NCBI GenBank assembly: GCA_021234155.1
Contig: JAJEKV010000049.1
Coordinates: 7,747,727-7,811,726 of the forward strand
Direction of reading: 5' to 3'
From: Isoetes taiwanensis
Taxonomy: Eukaryota; Streptophyta; Lycopodiopsida; Isoetales; Isoetaceae
Length of the DNA stretch: 64,000 nt
Positions 1 to 10,762 of this stretch are shown here, one piece after another. Numbering within the stretch: position 1 is the stretch's first letter; every line of letters starts with the position of its first letter. Position numbers and translations under genes: made by a program. Under the pieces are notes generated by a model that worked only from the letters and a program-made list of their open reading frames with translations, was not told the origin of the DNA and did not search any database.

Positions 1-459
1 TGACCATAAAAGGGGTTGTCATGAATTGCCGAAGGAGCTTGAAACTAGCTAAGCTACATTTGTTCATACAAGTTTGATCTAGGAACTAGGAACAAGTTTA
101 ATCTACGTTCTAGGAATTCACTTTGCTATTTGATAGGCTTGGCGTGATCTATTTTTTGTTTCCTCGTGTATGACATTGATTGATTTGCACCCGCGTAGAG
201 ACACTCAAGATTGATTTGAATTTGTCTAAAACTGATCCACGTCCATGTATCATGGTTGCATGTCCTAACTTCTTGATATACAAACATGACATGTTGTCTA
301 CAACTTGCTAATGATGAACTAGATGATATTGCACCTGATATAAGAGATGAAGTGGCACTTTGGAGTTTGCCCTAATAGAATCTTTTTGTTTTCTTGTTCT
401 AATAATATTATTTATGTACTTTATCTATGGGAGTTTGAACAAGGTAGAAGCATTAACAC
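1..459. other. Unassigned left edge
   Basis: AT-rich sequence without a recognisable coding region, repeat or structural RNA. It may belong to the poly(A)-ended insert that stops at 1,847, whose left end I could not find. Confidence 0.4.
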
Positions 460-1020
460 TTGTATATCATTATCAAAATTACAACTATTGATCGTAAGAG
501 TGATATAAGTTGTGATATTATCCATGATGCTATTATCGACATATATAGCACTGATATAGTATTGTCACTATGTGATACTATAGATGAAGCTATGGGTGAT
601 ACTGTAACTGGCATAAGCTACAACACATATATTATCATTAACATTATTGGCGCAATAAATGATGATAAAGTTGATGCAATATGTGATATTTTTCATAATG
701 CTAGCACTGATATAATATTGTCAATATGTGATACTATAGATGAAGATATGAGTGATATTGTAACTGGCATAAGCTATACCACTTATATTGTCATTAACAC
801 CATTGCAGTAATAAATGATGGTAAAGTTGATGCAATATGTGATATTATTCATGATGCTATTAGTAACACATATATTATCATTAATTAGTACTGATATAAT
901 TATTGACCATATTTATGACATTATTGATGATGCTATAAGTGATAGAATCTTGTCATTGGTAGTGTCACTATACCGTGAATATCATTATTTATATCACTTA
1001 ATACTTTTTGAAATTTTAGG
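460..1020 (+). repeat. Imperfect tandem repeat, unit about 156-184 bp
   Basis: Two clear units and a weaker third begin near 550, 706 and 890. They share the stretch from actgatata through tgtgatactatagatgaag to gtaactggcataagcta. The first step is 156 bp, a multiple of three, so one frame stays open over both units (460-888), giving a low-complexity Asp/Ile/Thr-rich translation. I read it as a decayed minisatellite, not a gene: composition is extreme and no domain is recognisable. Confidence 0.6.
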
Positions 1021-1818
1021 TGATATTAAAGTGATGAAAAATGGCTATTCTCTTGTAGTGAGAGAAGCAGTCTTTAGGTTGAGCATTAAAACTTTAATTT
1101 TCTCCAGGTTTATTCTATCAGGCCGTTGTTTCCTTCTCCCGCTCTTTCTTACTAGCAAGAAAGATCTAGATTTATAGTGATATGATCATAAATTTTCATG
1201 TATGGCAGGAGGTCTTGTGGAATAATTTTAGAAACTTTGATATATTGATTGAAGAGGAATAACAGATTGGATGGCAGGGCAGAAAGAGGTTTATTCACTC
1301 AAGTACTGAAGCTTGAACGGATTTCTAAGCGCCCTGGCGCTATTTCAAGAACTGCTATGCTTGAATAGCTACTCAAGTACTAAAGCTTGGGTGTTTTTAT
1401 TGGTACTGATATGCCAAATACCAGGTACTATCCAAGACTGATTTGGATCACTCGAATACTGTCATGTTCGAGTTGATTAGAATTCCATGCCTTTTCTGAT
1501 AATGCCTACATTATTTGGTGCTCAGCAGCGAGCAAGGACTCGTCACTTCTTTCGCCCCCCCATTGTTTCTAAATGTTCTATTCTGGCCTTCTAAGATTAT
1601 TTGAATCTTTCGAGAACTTTCTTTCCTTGCATCTTCTGTATAATCTGGTTATCAAGTTGGAGGATTTATGCGCTTAATGTATATCAGCTTTTAGAGCAGA
1701 TAATAAGTTTCTACACATAGAGGATGAAGATGTCGAGATTACTCCTGTAGTAATTCTCTATGTGCAATGAAGCATTGTACTCTTTATTTCATATATAATA
1801 TAAAAATCTCGTTCTTTC

Positions 1819-1847
<29 letters not shown>
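1021..1847 (+). mobile_element. 3' part of a poly(A)-tailed retroposon
   Basis: The stretch ends in 29 consecutive A residues (1,819-1,847), placed directly against the coding remnant of the DUF7869-type pseudogene. The bases before the tail (aaaaatctcgttctttc) resemble those before the tail of the second retroposon at about 5,295-5,312 (aaaaatatcttgccttc), so both may be moved by the same LINE machinery. No matching target duplication was found to the left, so the true 5' end may lie outside the window. No ORF of note. Confidence 0.55.
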
Positions 1848-1849
<2 letters not shown>

Positions 1850-3400
1850 GTTTGTATAACACTGAAGGCAACTTCTCTGTTGCCAAAAAAATCTTGTTTA
1901 GTATTATCACCATGATATTAAGACCACTATGTATATTTGGGTACGTCAAAAGTACTCTGCACTCTACCACTCCATGAAAGATCAGAGCATCAACTAGATG
2001 CAACTTCAAAAAGTCAGCCTCATCTAGGAACATTTGCAAAATGTGGAAGTGATGTCTTCTTTTGATCCATTCGTTGATAATACCGGAATGTAATCATTAT
2101 ATACAATCGGAAACATTTTCCATGCCGTCTACTACCACAGAGATATATTCAAGTGGCCTCTCCAAAGATTTCTTTCTGTGTTTTGCCAACTTCTTTCTTT
2201 CCAGGGCTTGAGCCTCTCTGTGATCTTGTAACTGTTGAGTTATTTAATCTGCAACCAAGGCCAATAGTCAATACCTACAAAAAACACTTGTGATGCTATG
2301 CGCGCACGGACATAGTTAGATGATTTTGGTCCCTTGCTATGTGTGCATAGACAAGACCAGAATTTATGAATCATGCGATGCCCCTATAGACAAGGATCCT
2401 GAATTTATGAATTGTGCTATGTGCGGGCATAGACAAGAGTTCAAAATTTTGCGGTCATGCTATGTGCGCATAGACAAGAGACGAGAATTTTGGAGACATG
2501 CTATGTATGCATAAACAAGCAAACTGTATTTTAGAACAAAAAACGCACTTTTTTCTAGAAGATCCTTTGTTGTGGACCTTTTCTCCTTCAATATTGAACA
2601 GGTAGAACATACTGAGAACCGATGCGTCTTTGGAACCCTAACAAGATTAAATTCTTTCGTCCACAATCTTAAAAAGTAGGAGTACGATATAAATTTCTGG
2701 CTTGAACACTGAAAAAGATCTTTGTATATGATATATACTTCCTTCTTAATAATGTTGTTTGTAAGGTGATAAACAGGACGATTGGGTAGCCACTCACATT
2801 TGGAGTCAAATAAGCCTACTAGCCATGCTTCTGCTTCCAGGCGATGCATACCAACTACTTTCTTTAGATGACAAATAGTCGTCAATGCATGGGTTTCTGT
2901 CTAACCATTTTTGTATCCTTGACATGCAACGACTTCCAATGGCATGTATTCTTTTGAATGCCAGCTGCCAGACAGTTATGTTCATAATGTAGTAGGAAAA
3001 ACTGTCACCTCGTTTAGGCCTCATATGATATGCCAAGAAGGATTCCTGCTCACCTTTGGACATTGACAGGAAGGTTTGTCTTGTGTGCCTTGTAGAAAAA
3101 AAAAAAGTAAAGTTCGATAAACACTTCTTCTGACAACAAAACAAGCTGCCTTATATAAGCGAGTTCCATTAGCCGATTGTGCAAAACGGTCCTAAAAGCT
3201 TTTACCTTGGGATCCCTCTTAAATCTTTTTGTGCTGCTGTATGGATTTCTCGAATTCAGTCTCTGTAGGGTTGTTATTCTGGCTAAAGTATATGGTAGGT
3301 CTTTAAGGAGTACAAAAAGGCTCGTCTTCAAGCGTTATGTTGTTAACTTTCTCGCTCTCAACCGAAGATCATGGAAAAAATGTTCTCGACTTTCTCCTTA
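1848..3400 (-). pseudogene. Decayed DUF7869-type gene (left copy of gene A)
   Basis: Several minus-strand pieces match gene A of element M (41,092-44,308) in the same order. At 2,885-3,130 there is a Cys-rich start (MFCCQKKCLSNF) and a stretch FLAYHMRP...RIQKWLDRNP that matches YLAYHVRP...RIHKRLDKNP. At 2,520-2,885 lies VYHLTNNIIKK followed by a CSTCSILKEKR motif. At 1,850-2,200 lie RKKLAKHRKKSLERP, MDQKKTSLPHFANVP and LKLHLVDA...VLLTYPNIH. The match stops at SVLYKQ, where the poly(A) retroposon begins, so the part holding LDN and GHTHDQID in the intact relative is missing here. Frames change several times, and a block with a six-unit palindromic array sits inside. Role unknown; in M the relative is a candidate transposase. 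Confidence 0.75.
2294..2519. repeat. Six-unit palindromic array, period about 41 bp
   Basis: Units begin near 2,294, 2,335, 2,373, 2,415, 2,458 and 2,499. Each holds a near-palindrome of the form tgCTATGTGCGCATAGacaag followed by a variable spacer often containing gaattt. The steps are 41, 38, 42, 43 and 41 bp. The core differs from the TTCCGGAA palindrome in element M, but the period, the palindromic build and the position in non-coding sequence of the same gene pair are alike. Confidence 0.75.
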
Positions 3401-3548
3401 ACATTTGCAGGTCATCCTCATCAATCCTGGGTTAACGAGGGGTATTTAGCACGTTGAGTGTTTACTCTGGGCATTTATCTGCTCTCAAAGATCGAACGAG
3501 AGATAGACCTAATGTAGCAACAGCACCGCACATCAGTGTTGTTGACCG

Positions 3549-5326
3549 GGTCGATGGAAACCCTAGGCGCAGTCTAGGGCGGCGGCGGCCGCCCGTTGCT
3601 TGCAGGATCGAAGTGGTAGAGCGTGGCCGCTGGAAGAGCAGCGATCTAGCTGCTGCTGCTGCTTCTCTGAACTCAGACGGCTGTATCTGAAATGGTATAT
3701 TCCTGGTGGAGATCATTTGCAAAAGGGAAGGTCGGCTGAAGTATGGCCGCTATTTCTGCTACCGGCTCTTGGATGATCCTGACAGGGGTAAGATATGGTA
3801 TTTTAGGCTGCTGTCTATGAGTTTGGTGGAGGTCTGAGCAGCATAAGCTCTGATTCAGCTCAGATTTGTCAGGAAAGTAAGCACATAGCTTATTTAATGT
3901 CTTTCTTTGCTTCTATCGGGCATTTGAGGCGATCTTTTGTTGGCTAGCATGCTTTGTCTGATGGCTGTTACAGGGCAGTGCTTTTGTGGGCTGTCCTTGT
4001 GGATCTTTTCCTTGTGTATACATTGGGCCAGTGGTTTTTGTTTTAACAGATTCTTGGGCACTCAGACGGCTGCACTCACTGCGGTCATGCTAGGGATTGT
4101 TGCACTCACTGCAGGCAGGGAATTTGTTTGCACTCATTGCAATTAATGTTTGTTGCACTCACTGCAGGGCTATGCTTTAGTTGTTAACTCTGGTTCTTTG
4201 TTGCTTCTAGGAAAATTTTGGGTATGTGCTTACAGAGATTCCCCTCAGTTCTTTAGACATGGAAGAAGCATTGTCCTCGTAAAATTCAGGTACTAATGTT
4301 CAAGATTCCATGGGGATGGGCAGGATAAGAACACTGTAGATTCAGTATTTGAGAGTAGCTACTTCACTTGATTATGTTTCAGAATACATTTCTAGTTTAT
4401 TTGGCTGTGAGTATTTGTGGCAGCAAGAAGAGTGCTCTGGATTTATTGAGCCGGCATCTTGGGTGCTTCAATGTTGCAGCATTCATCAAGCAGCTAGAAA
4501 AACTTGGAACGTAGTGACCTCTGTTTTGAGCGGTTTATTTTATGTGATACATTTCGGAGAAGGAGGAAAAAGGTGCATTGAGTAGACTGTTAAAAGCAAG
4601 CAGGCCTTAGTTTTGGGGCATGATTTGGAGAAGTGGTAGGCTTGAGTGCTCGAATTGGCAATATTCTTTAGTTCAGCTCTCTTCAAGAATTCTTGTGCAG
4701 AATATGTGGATTTTGTGAGAGCTTTGTTATTTCATGTCGTCCTCTCCTATCCCAGCTAGGAGGCGATGTGGGATCTTGAGAAAGCTTAGTGAAGGGAAGT
4801 CACGAACAAGCAAGATATCTAATTGCCACTTGGTACGGGAGGATTAAGTGGCATCACAGCTGGTATGAGCATTTTGGGAGACGAAAACTCAATCAAGAGA
4901 ATGCGGTAAGGGCAAGGAAGGTGGACCACCCATTCATTTGGGGAGGGTCTTGGAGACACATGGGCTGGAGAAGACGGTGAGGGCTCTGCACTTAGTACAA
5001 CTTGGAAAAGCGTTGTGCCCTTCCTCTAGTATCCGATGCATGTGGGACTACAGGCTCTAGTTAACGCATGGAAGGAAGCTTTCCTTGTACTTGCTACATC
5101 TACTTGTTATCTTCGGGGTGGAACATTAGGTGGTGTCGTCCTCAGTCTGTCACATGATATTTTGCTTCAAATGATTTTGTGGAGCTATGCTATTTTCTGG
5201 TCGCACATCTGGGTCTATAGTGCAGACACGTTTAGGCTATCTGGCTATTATGGAGCCTTGAATAAATGTATTTATTACATAATATTAATAAAAATAAAAA
5301 TATCTTGCCTTCAAAAAAAAAAAAAA
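3549..5326 (+). mobile_element. 1.78-kb poly(A)-tailed retroposon, 14-bp TSD
   Basis: Flanked by the direct repeat agtgttgttgaccg at 3,535-3,548 and 5,327-5,340, and ending in about 15 A residues after an aataaa-rich stretch, which are the marks of LINE-driven integration. The 5' end is GC-rich (gggcggcggcggccgcc near 3,578). The longest ORF is about 100 codons and resembles nothing I know. It could be a non-autonomous LINE derivative or a retroposed non-coding transcript. It lies inside the ParB-like domain of the decayed gene B copy, so that locus was already present when the insert arrived. Confidence 0.75.
4067..4168 (+). repeat. Four short TGCACTCACTGCA repeats
   Basis: Copies near 4,069, 4,100, 4,128 and 4,154 of a partly palindromic motif (tgcactca[c/t]tgca), spaced about 26-31 bp apart within the retroposon. 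No function assigned. Confidence 0.6.
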
Positions 5327-5364
5327 AGTGTTGTTGACCGTTTTTAGTGCACCTCCAAGAATCA

Positions 5365-5600
5365 GTTTGTAAAGATAGATAGATAGTATTTTAACGTCAC
5401 ACCACTAGGCAGCATCCAACTGGATATGTGACCACACACCACACTACATTGCTCAGTTGGGCCCTGCCCCCAACCACTTTACATTGCGTCTGCAGGTTTT
5501 GACACCCAACAGTTCATAGTGCGATTCTGGGCGGTCTCGAACTTGAGACCTATAGTTGCAAGAACTAGTGTGTTACCACTAGATCAAACACCCAGACGCA
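5365..5600 (-). mobile_element. tRNA-derived SINE
   Basis: On the minus strand, a head reading gtctgggtgtttgatc is followed by an A-box-like TAGTGGTAACA (complement of 5,571-5,581) and a B box GTTCGAGAC (complement of 5,534-5,542), spaced as in tRNA promoters. A body of about 160 bp follows, ending in a (ctat)n-like tail at about 5,375-5,390. An (aatag)n run lies just outside the head (5,600-5,622). It interrupts the decayed gene B copy. Exact ends and target duplication are uncertain. Confidence 0.65.
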
Positions 5601-6535
5601 AATAGAATAGAATAGAATAGAAGGAAGAGGATGAAAATTATAGATATCTTGTTCAGGGGGGCACCCACAACTTCAAAGCGAGAACGCAGCTTTACAAAGA
5701 AACAAAAAGAAAATACAGTTTCTTGCAAATATTTGCATTTATGTACGTGGGTGTCACTAATTTAGAAGCTAAGTTGCTTGCCATGAGCCACAATGTGGAT
5801 AATGAGTATTGGATGAGCATGGACTTCACAGATAAAATCAAGTTCATGCACGAAGAGTATGAACTATTTCGGCAAGAGCATCAGGATGAGAAGGATATCA
5901 AAGATGACTAGAATCTTTACCTGGCCCTGAAAGAGTTGTGCACTACTGAGTGCTGCATAACTTATAACTCTACTGATGTCAGATCCTCTCTTGTGAAGTA
6001 CGACAATTACTTTCAACTAGCTTTTAGGCACAGACATATAAGATATCTCTCTTCTCTTTGATCTTTGTACGCATGGCTGTGAATTTTTTTTTACCCTTTG
6101 TTTCTTTTTTCTGTTTTAGGTTTGGGAACTTCAAGATTTTTTTTTTTTTGATGTGTTTGTTGAGGGGATCCTGAAAACTAAAAGCAAGTTAAAGGAATCG
6201 AAAAGAAAAAGACTTGAAGCTGCAAAGCAAAAGGACATGGGTATTATAGTATGGAGGGAAATGCAGGGTTTAAAAAACACAGAAAAGATTTGTGAGGTGC
6301 TGCAGAAGGTAGTGAATGGCCAATTTACTTTGGAAGAGATGCAGGAGGAATTCAGATAGTAAGCTACATTCTTTTGCCTAAACCCTGCATAAAGCTCTTC
6401 TTGGTAGTTTACAAGCTAGAGAGAGTAAGACTTTCCTTAAATTTGCAGCCAAAAAGATTGTGCACTCTGTCAGCAGCATAAACTTGGACTTGGCGTATAA
6501 AAGCCTTATGAATTCATTGTCAATGGTTCTTGTAT

Positions 6536-7795
6536 GGGGTGATGTGGCAAAATCTTATGAAAGTAGAGTGGTTAAATGAGTGTCTAAAGATGAATGGTCA
6601 AGATTTGTTGTGTAACTTTAAGAGGAGGGGTACGTATCCTCATTCTCTCTCTTCCACTCTTGGAGTTTTCTTGAAGATCTATTGTAGAGTGCATTTTCCA
6701 TGGAAGAAGTAATAATAGAAGCTCATGCTACATGACTTCTACATTTTCAGCAGCATGAGCTTTTATGCACTCTATCTGAAGAGGAGGATGAACCTCCATA
6801 TTTATGTTATCTCTCTTCTCCTTCATCTGCAATTTGTGCTTCATTATGCTAGTAGAACAGGATGAAGTCCATTGCATAGACTTTGCAGTTTGCTTGCCTG
6901 AGTTTCTGATTGTGATCTTACACACGGAAATCCATTAACATGTTTGGTGGCTTCGCCCGGACAGGCAGCATTTTACTGGCATGATTTTATGATAATGATC
7001 TCCACCATATGTAGCAGCATAAAGAGAAAGGAAGTAATTTGCAGACTTATTTCTTCTTTTCCGTCATTATCAAGCATAATCAAAAGGTATGGATCCACAT
7101 TTTTGTTACAAAATTAGCATTTCAGAAATTTTAAGAGAAATTCAGATGGACTGGCTTCTGTTCTTTCTTGTCTGGCATGGAAACCACCATAAAGCTCTCA
7201 TGCCTAAGTTGTTAAGGCATATAACACCCTAGAGCTCAGGTGGTATGCCCGACTATAACAAAATAGTAGGGCACTAGTAAACGTGTGCCCGACGTTGCCG
7301 GGCATAAGTTTGGATGCATCTTAAAGACTTTGTGACATCCAATTTATCAAAAATTGGGATGCATCTCAAAGGCTTCGCGACAGTAGAAACTTATCGTCGA
7401 TTCTACATATTGTTTATGCATAAGTTGGAATGCATCTTACCATTAGAACTTACCGGTTCTATATCTACATTTATAGAGTTCACTTCGTTAATATTGTTGG
7501 TAATAACAAATTGATCTCACACAATAAAAAAATGTGGAAGACACAAAATGGACTCTCAAGATTGATTCAACTAACTCCGAGATCTCTTCCTTAGATTTTT
7601 GCATAAAACAAATGGGCGCCCTAAGGCTAAGTTTCAATTCAAACCTGGCAATTATGCCATAATAATAAGGGGCAACCTGATTTATATTTTTTATTTATCA
7701 CTAAGACAACATCCATAAAGGTATATAAGACATGTATGCATAGCTCGAGACATTGACATTAAAATTTAGGGCAACCTTATTTGCATGTTTATAAT
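6536..7795. other. Unassigned stretch with small inverted repeats
   Basis: No gene recognised. A hairpin-like pair gctcatgct/agcatgagc lies at 6,720-6,760. At 7,245-7,310 there are GC-rich inverted pieces (tgcccg...cgggca). A motif ggatgcatct[t/c]aaag is repeated near 7,313 and 7,368 with a weaker third copy near 7,430. The missing methyltransferase end of the left module would be expected here but is not visible. Confidence 0.4.
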
Positions 7796-9500
7796 ATAGA
7801 ATAGAATAGAATAGAATTATTGTCCCTAGTGCCCTGAGGCCCCCGGGCTGATGTAGCATGGGCGAGCTCCCAATGGGTGCTACTAGCGCTACACGCTGAT
7901 ACATTATAGCCCTTTCAGAGGGCTTCTCTTATTTTCTATTGATATTGGCACGCCGTTTATAATCGGCATCGTGGCCGTGCGGTGGTGCGTCGTTATCATT
8001 AGCTTTTAGCTGAACTTTTGCGGGCTTCAATGTCCCACCTTTTCAGTGGTTCATATTACCAGCCCTCTTTCCTTGTGCACCTCCCAGTGTCTATTTATCA
8101 TCTTCCTGATTGCGTCTACCAGATCTGCTTTTGTATCTGCCCTTGCCATTAGGAAATGTGCCGGTTGTCCCTACATTATATGCTTGTATTTGTTTCTGAT
8201 GTCTTTATATGTTGTACAATCGTTGAGCATGTGATTCTGGTCCTCTACTCTCCCTGTGTTCCCTGCCTTATAGGTTTGTACTTACTTTTGATGTATTCGT
8301 ATATTGTACAATCGTTGAGCATGTGATTCTCATCCTTTATTCCCCCCTGTCACATATTCTACAGACTCGAATATGAGAATAATCGTAGCTAACTGCAGAC
8401 ATAGAGCCATTCTCTCGCTTGCTTCTAGACATGCTGCTCATCCTCAATTTCATTCCCAGTACAAGGCTTGCATATCCTATTTGTTCTCGGTATCATTGGT
8501 CTTTCCCATCTTCCTGTTTCGATTAGTAATTTATGACTGTCTGTCCTGAATCTGCACAGTGTTATTTTTGTCCGTTTTGATGGATTACAGTCAGCATATA
8601 GTAACTGTCCTATACTTCCCTCTGGATTCATGTTTTCCCTGTATAGTTTCAGTTTGATGTCTGGCTGCATATCCACCCATGATCTCAACATCCTCTCTCT
8701 TAGTTGTGATTCCCCCCCCCGTAGTATCTGCCATCTTTCTTCTAATCCATGTTTCCATGTCTGTCTTGTACCCTAGGTATTTGTACTCCTGCACCATCTC
8801 CACTATCTTTCCCAAGTACCTGACTGCCCCAAGTAGGCTTGCATATCCTGTTTGTTCTCGGTATCATTGTCTTTCCCATCTTTCCTATTTCGATCAGTAA
8901 TTTATGACTGCCCGTCTTGAATCTGCACAGTGTTATTTTTGTCCGTTTTGATTGATTACAGTCAGTATATAGTAACCTTCCTATACTTCCCTCTGGGTTC
9001 ATGTTTTCCCAATATAGTTTTGGTTTGATGTCCGGTTGCATATCCACCCATGATCTCAATATCCTCTCTCTTAGTTGTTATTTTTTCCCTCTGTAATATC
9101 TGCCATCTTTCTTCCAATTCCTGTTTCCATGTCTATCTTGTACCCTAGGTATTTGTGCTCCTGCACCCCCTCCACTGTTTTTTCCAAGTACCTGACTGCC
9201 CCAAGTACTTGACTGCCTCTTCCGCTTGCTGGTTTGACTGTCATTTTAAGCATTTTAAGCACATACTGATTGCATCCCAATAGTAGTTTTTATTGCTATC
9301 TACCATCTTTCTTCTAACCCTATTCTTGTCTTGACACTTCTGTCTTTCTAGAGTCCGTTGGTTTATTGCTCTGATTGCTTCTAATTATTTCTACTTGCTG
9401 TCAATCTTTGAATGGTTAAGTGGCTCGACTTTCATGTAGATCTCCAGTATCTGCTATAATTGGTATGCATTTTTGTTCACATAGAAGCGCACCTTGGTCT
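7796..9500 (-). mobile_element. LINE relic (3' part of ORF2)
   Basis: Minus-strand pieces have features of the C-terminal part of LINE ORF2 proteins. These are VQEYKYLGYKTDMETWI after the reverse transcriptase, and then SHKLLIETGRWERPMIPRTN and RICKPCTGNEIEDEQHV, the usual end with a CxxC and an EDE.H motif. Frames are broken and part of the region is duplicated. Copies of gtacaatcgttgagcatgtg near 8,213 and 8,307 mark a second small duplication near the end of the coding part. The 3' end may be the (attct)n run at about 7,798-7,817 as read on the minus strand. Catalytic reverse-transcriptase motifs and the endonuclease are not present. Confidence 0.6.
8464..9205 (-). repeat. Tandem duplication, period about 371 bp
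   Basis: The segment from about 8,464 to 8,834 recurs at 8,835 to 9,205 with scattered substitutions. Both start at aggcttgcatatcct and end near tgactgcccc aagta. A short third partial copy (ccaagtacttgactgcc) follows. The duplication lies within the LINE relic and repeats the same coding remnant twice. Confidence 0.8.
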
Positions 9501-10579
9501 AGTAAATATAGCCATAAGAAATTGATGCTCTAAGCGTAAGAGGTGCCTTAAGTATAAACTAATGCCGGAAAAAATGTTATGGGCATGAGGGGAAACCCTC
9601 TAAAAACCTTTTGATTAAGTAGATGAGGTTGCTAAGATTTGTTCAAATCTCTATGCGAACAATCTACCGTTCAAACCAAGTGTATAGGTTAATGTCTTTG
9701 GAAGGTCGATGTTCTAGAATTAGCATTTCGAATTGTTATTATGGGGGTTATAAGTTGTTGTTGGTGTTTTGTTTGTGAGTAAATAAAACATTTATTTGTT
9801 AGAATTTTGTCAATAAATGAACGGGACATGTATTTTTAGGAAAATGTCAAGACACTGGAAATATATAACAGGCGCAGAATGTGCACATTGTAAGATCATT
9901 TGAAAATCTCAGATCTGAGGTTAAAAATTATAAGATAGGATTGTTGTGCATATAGCATGTGGTGACCACCATGTTGGTCACTTTTTCGAACCCTGGGAAG
10001 TGGGTGGAAGAGGAAGAGGGGCACCCTCCTTTAGATAAGTAGATAACACCCGAGTAAAAAACGTGTGAAGCCTGGACAACAAAGAGGAGGTCAGGACATG
10101 CCTGTTCGACACGTGCTTGTCGGTCACCATTTTTTATTTCCCTTTTTCACTGTCGATAGGAAATGCGAAGAAACAGAGGGTTTTTTTCTACCGCCCAAAA
10201 CCTTGCGGAGCTGCGATCCGGCCTGTAGCTCCTACCAGAATCCTCGAGTTCATCCTGCTAGGGCGAAGATATCTTGGCGATGTTGCAGCCATACAAATTT
10301 CCGGCCACAAAGGTAATGGTGCTAGCTATTTTAGCATTGGACTCGGTGATTTTTGTAATACCTCTGTTTAAACTGAAGATCGACCATGCTAATCTCTTAT
10401 CTGTCTAAACTGAAGATGAACCCCATGGAGCTTGAACACTTGGCAGTGATGGCGCTGGGGCGCTTTAACTTTAACAGATACTTTCAATCATTTTCCGGCC
10501 AAGCAGGTTAATCTTGTTGCTGGAGGTTCTTTCGAGTTTGACAGATCTTTATTTTCTGTTTTTCCTTCCATGAAGTTTT
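9501..10579. other. Unassigned stretch
   Basis: No gene or element recognised. A moderately GC-rich block at about 10,060-10,320 has short open frames in two phases, which could be a decayed 5' exon or the head of another retroposon, but nothing supports a call. Confidence 0.4.
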
Positions 10580-10762
10580 TATTAACAGTAATGAATGAGA
10601 TATTAATCTCCCTGAACAAACACAAATGAGATTGTGCTTGTACACATCATCAATCCATGCCAAAGGACATGATGATGTGGAATGTGTCCATTCATGAAGA
10701 GATGCAACTCATGCCTCTTCATACACTATGTAAAGCCATAATCCAGGCTCTTTGGATTAACT
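10580..10762 (+). repeat. Element O, left terminal repeat (minimum extent)
   Basis: Matches 54,838-54,995 apart from a short segment present only in the left copy. The left copy may extend further, towards about 10,830, because the right copy ends early. Confidence 0.6.

Larger units (their letters stand above)
3440..6535 (+). pseudogene. Decayed ParB-like/methyltransferase-partner gene (left copy of gene B)
   Basis: Plus-strand pieces match exons 2-4 of gene B in element M. At 3,460-3,548 is HLSALKDRTRDRPNVA...SVVDR, matching HLRNLKDRIRSNPNAH...VLVDR. After the retroposon and SINE, at 5,625-6,030, come GGTHNFKARTQLYKE, LLAMSHNVDNEY, DFTDKIKFMHEEY and KYDNYFQLAFR. At 6,121-6,356 is VWREMQGL...LQKVVNGQFTLEEM, then an acceptor tttgcag and QKDCALCQQHKLG at about 6,450. 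The methyltransferase exons are not found downstream. The gap to the divergent DUF7869 pseudogene is only about 50-100 bp, so the 5' ends of both genes and their promoter seem to have been deleted. Confidence 0.75.

Noticed and set aside
1758-2039. Single continuous protein reading through a poly-Phe stretch
   Set aside because: The Phe run is the complement of the poly(A) tail of an inserted retroposon. Only the part from 1,848 onward belongs to the DUF7869-type gene.
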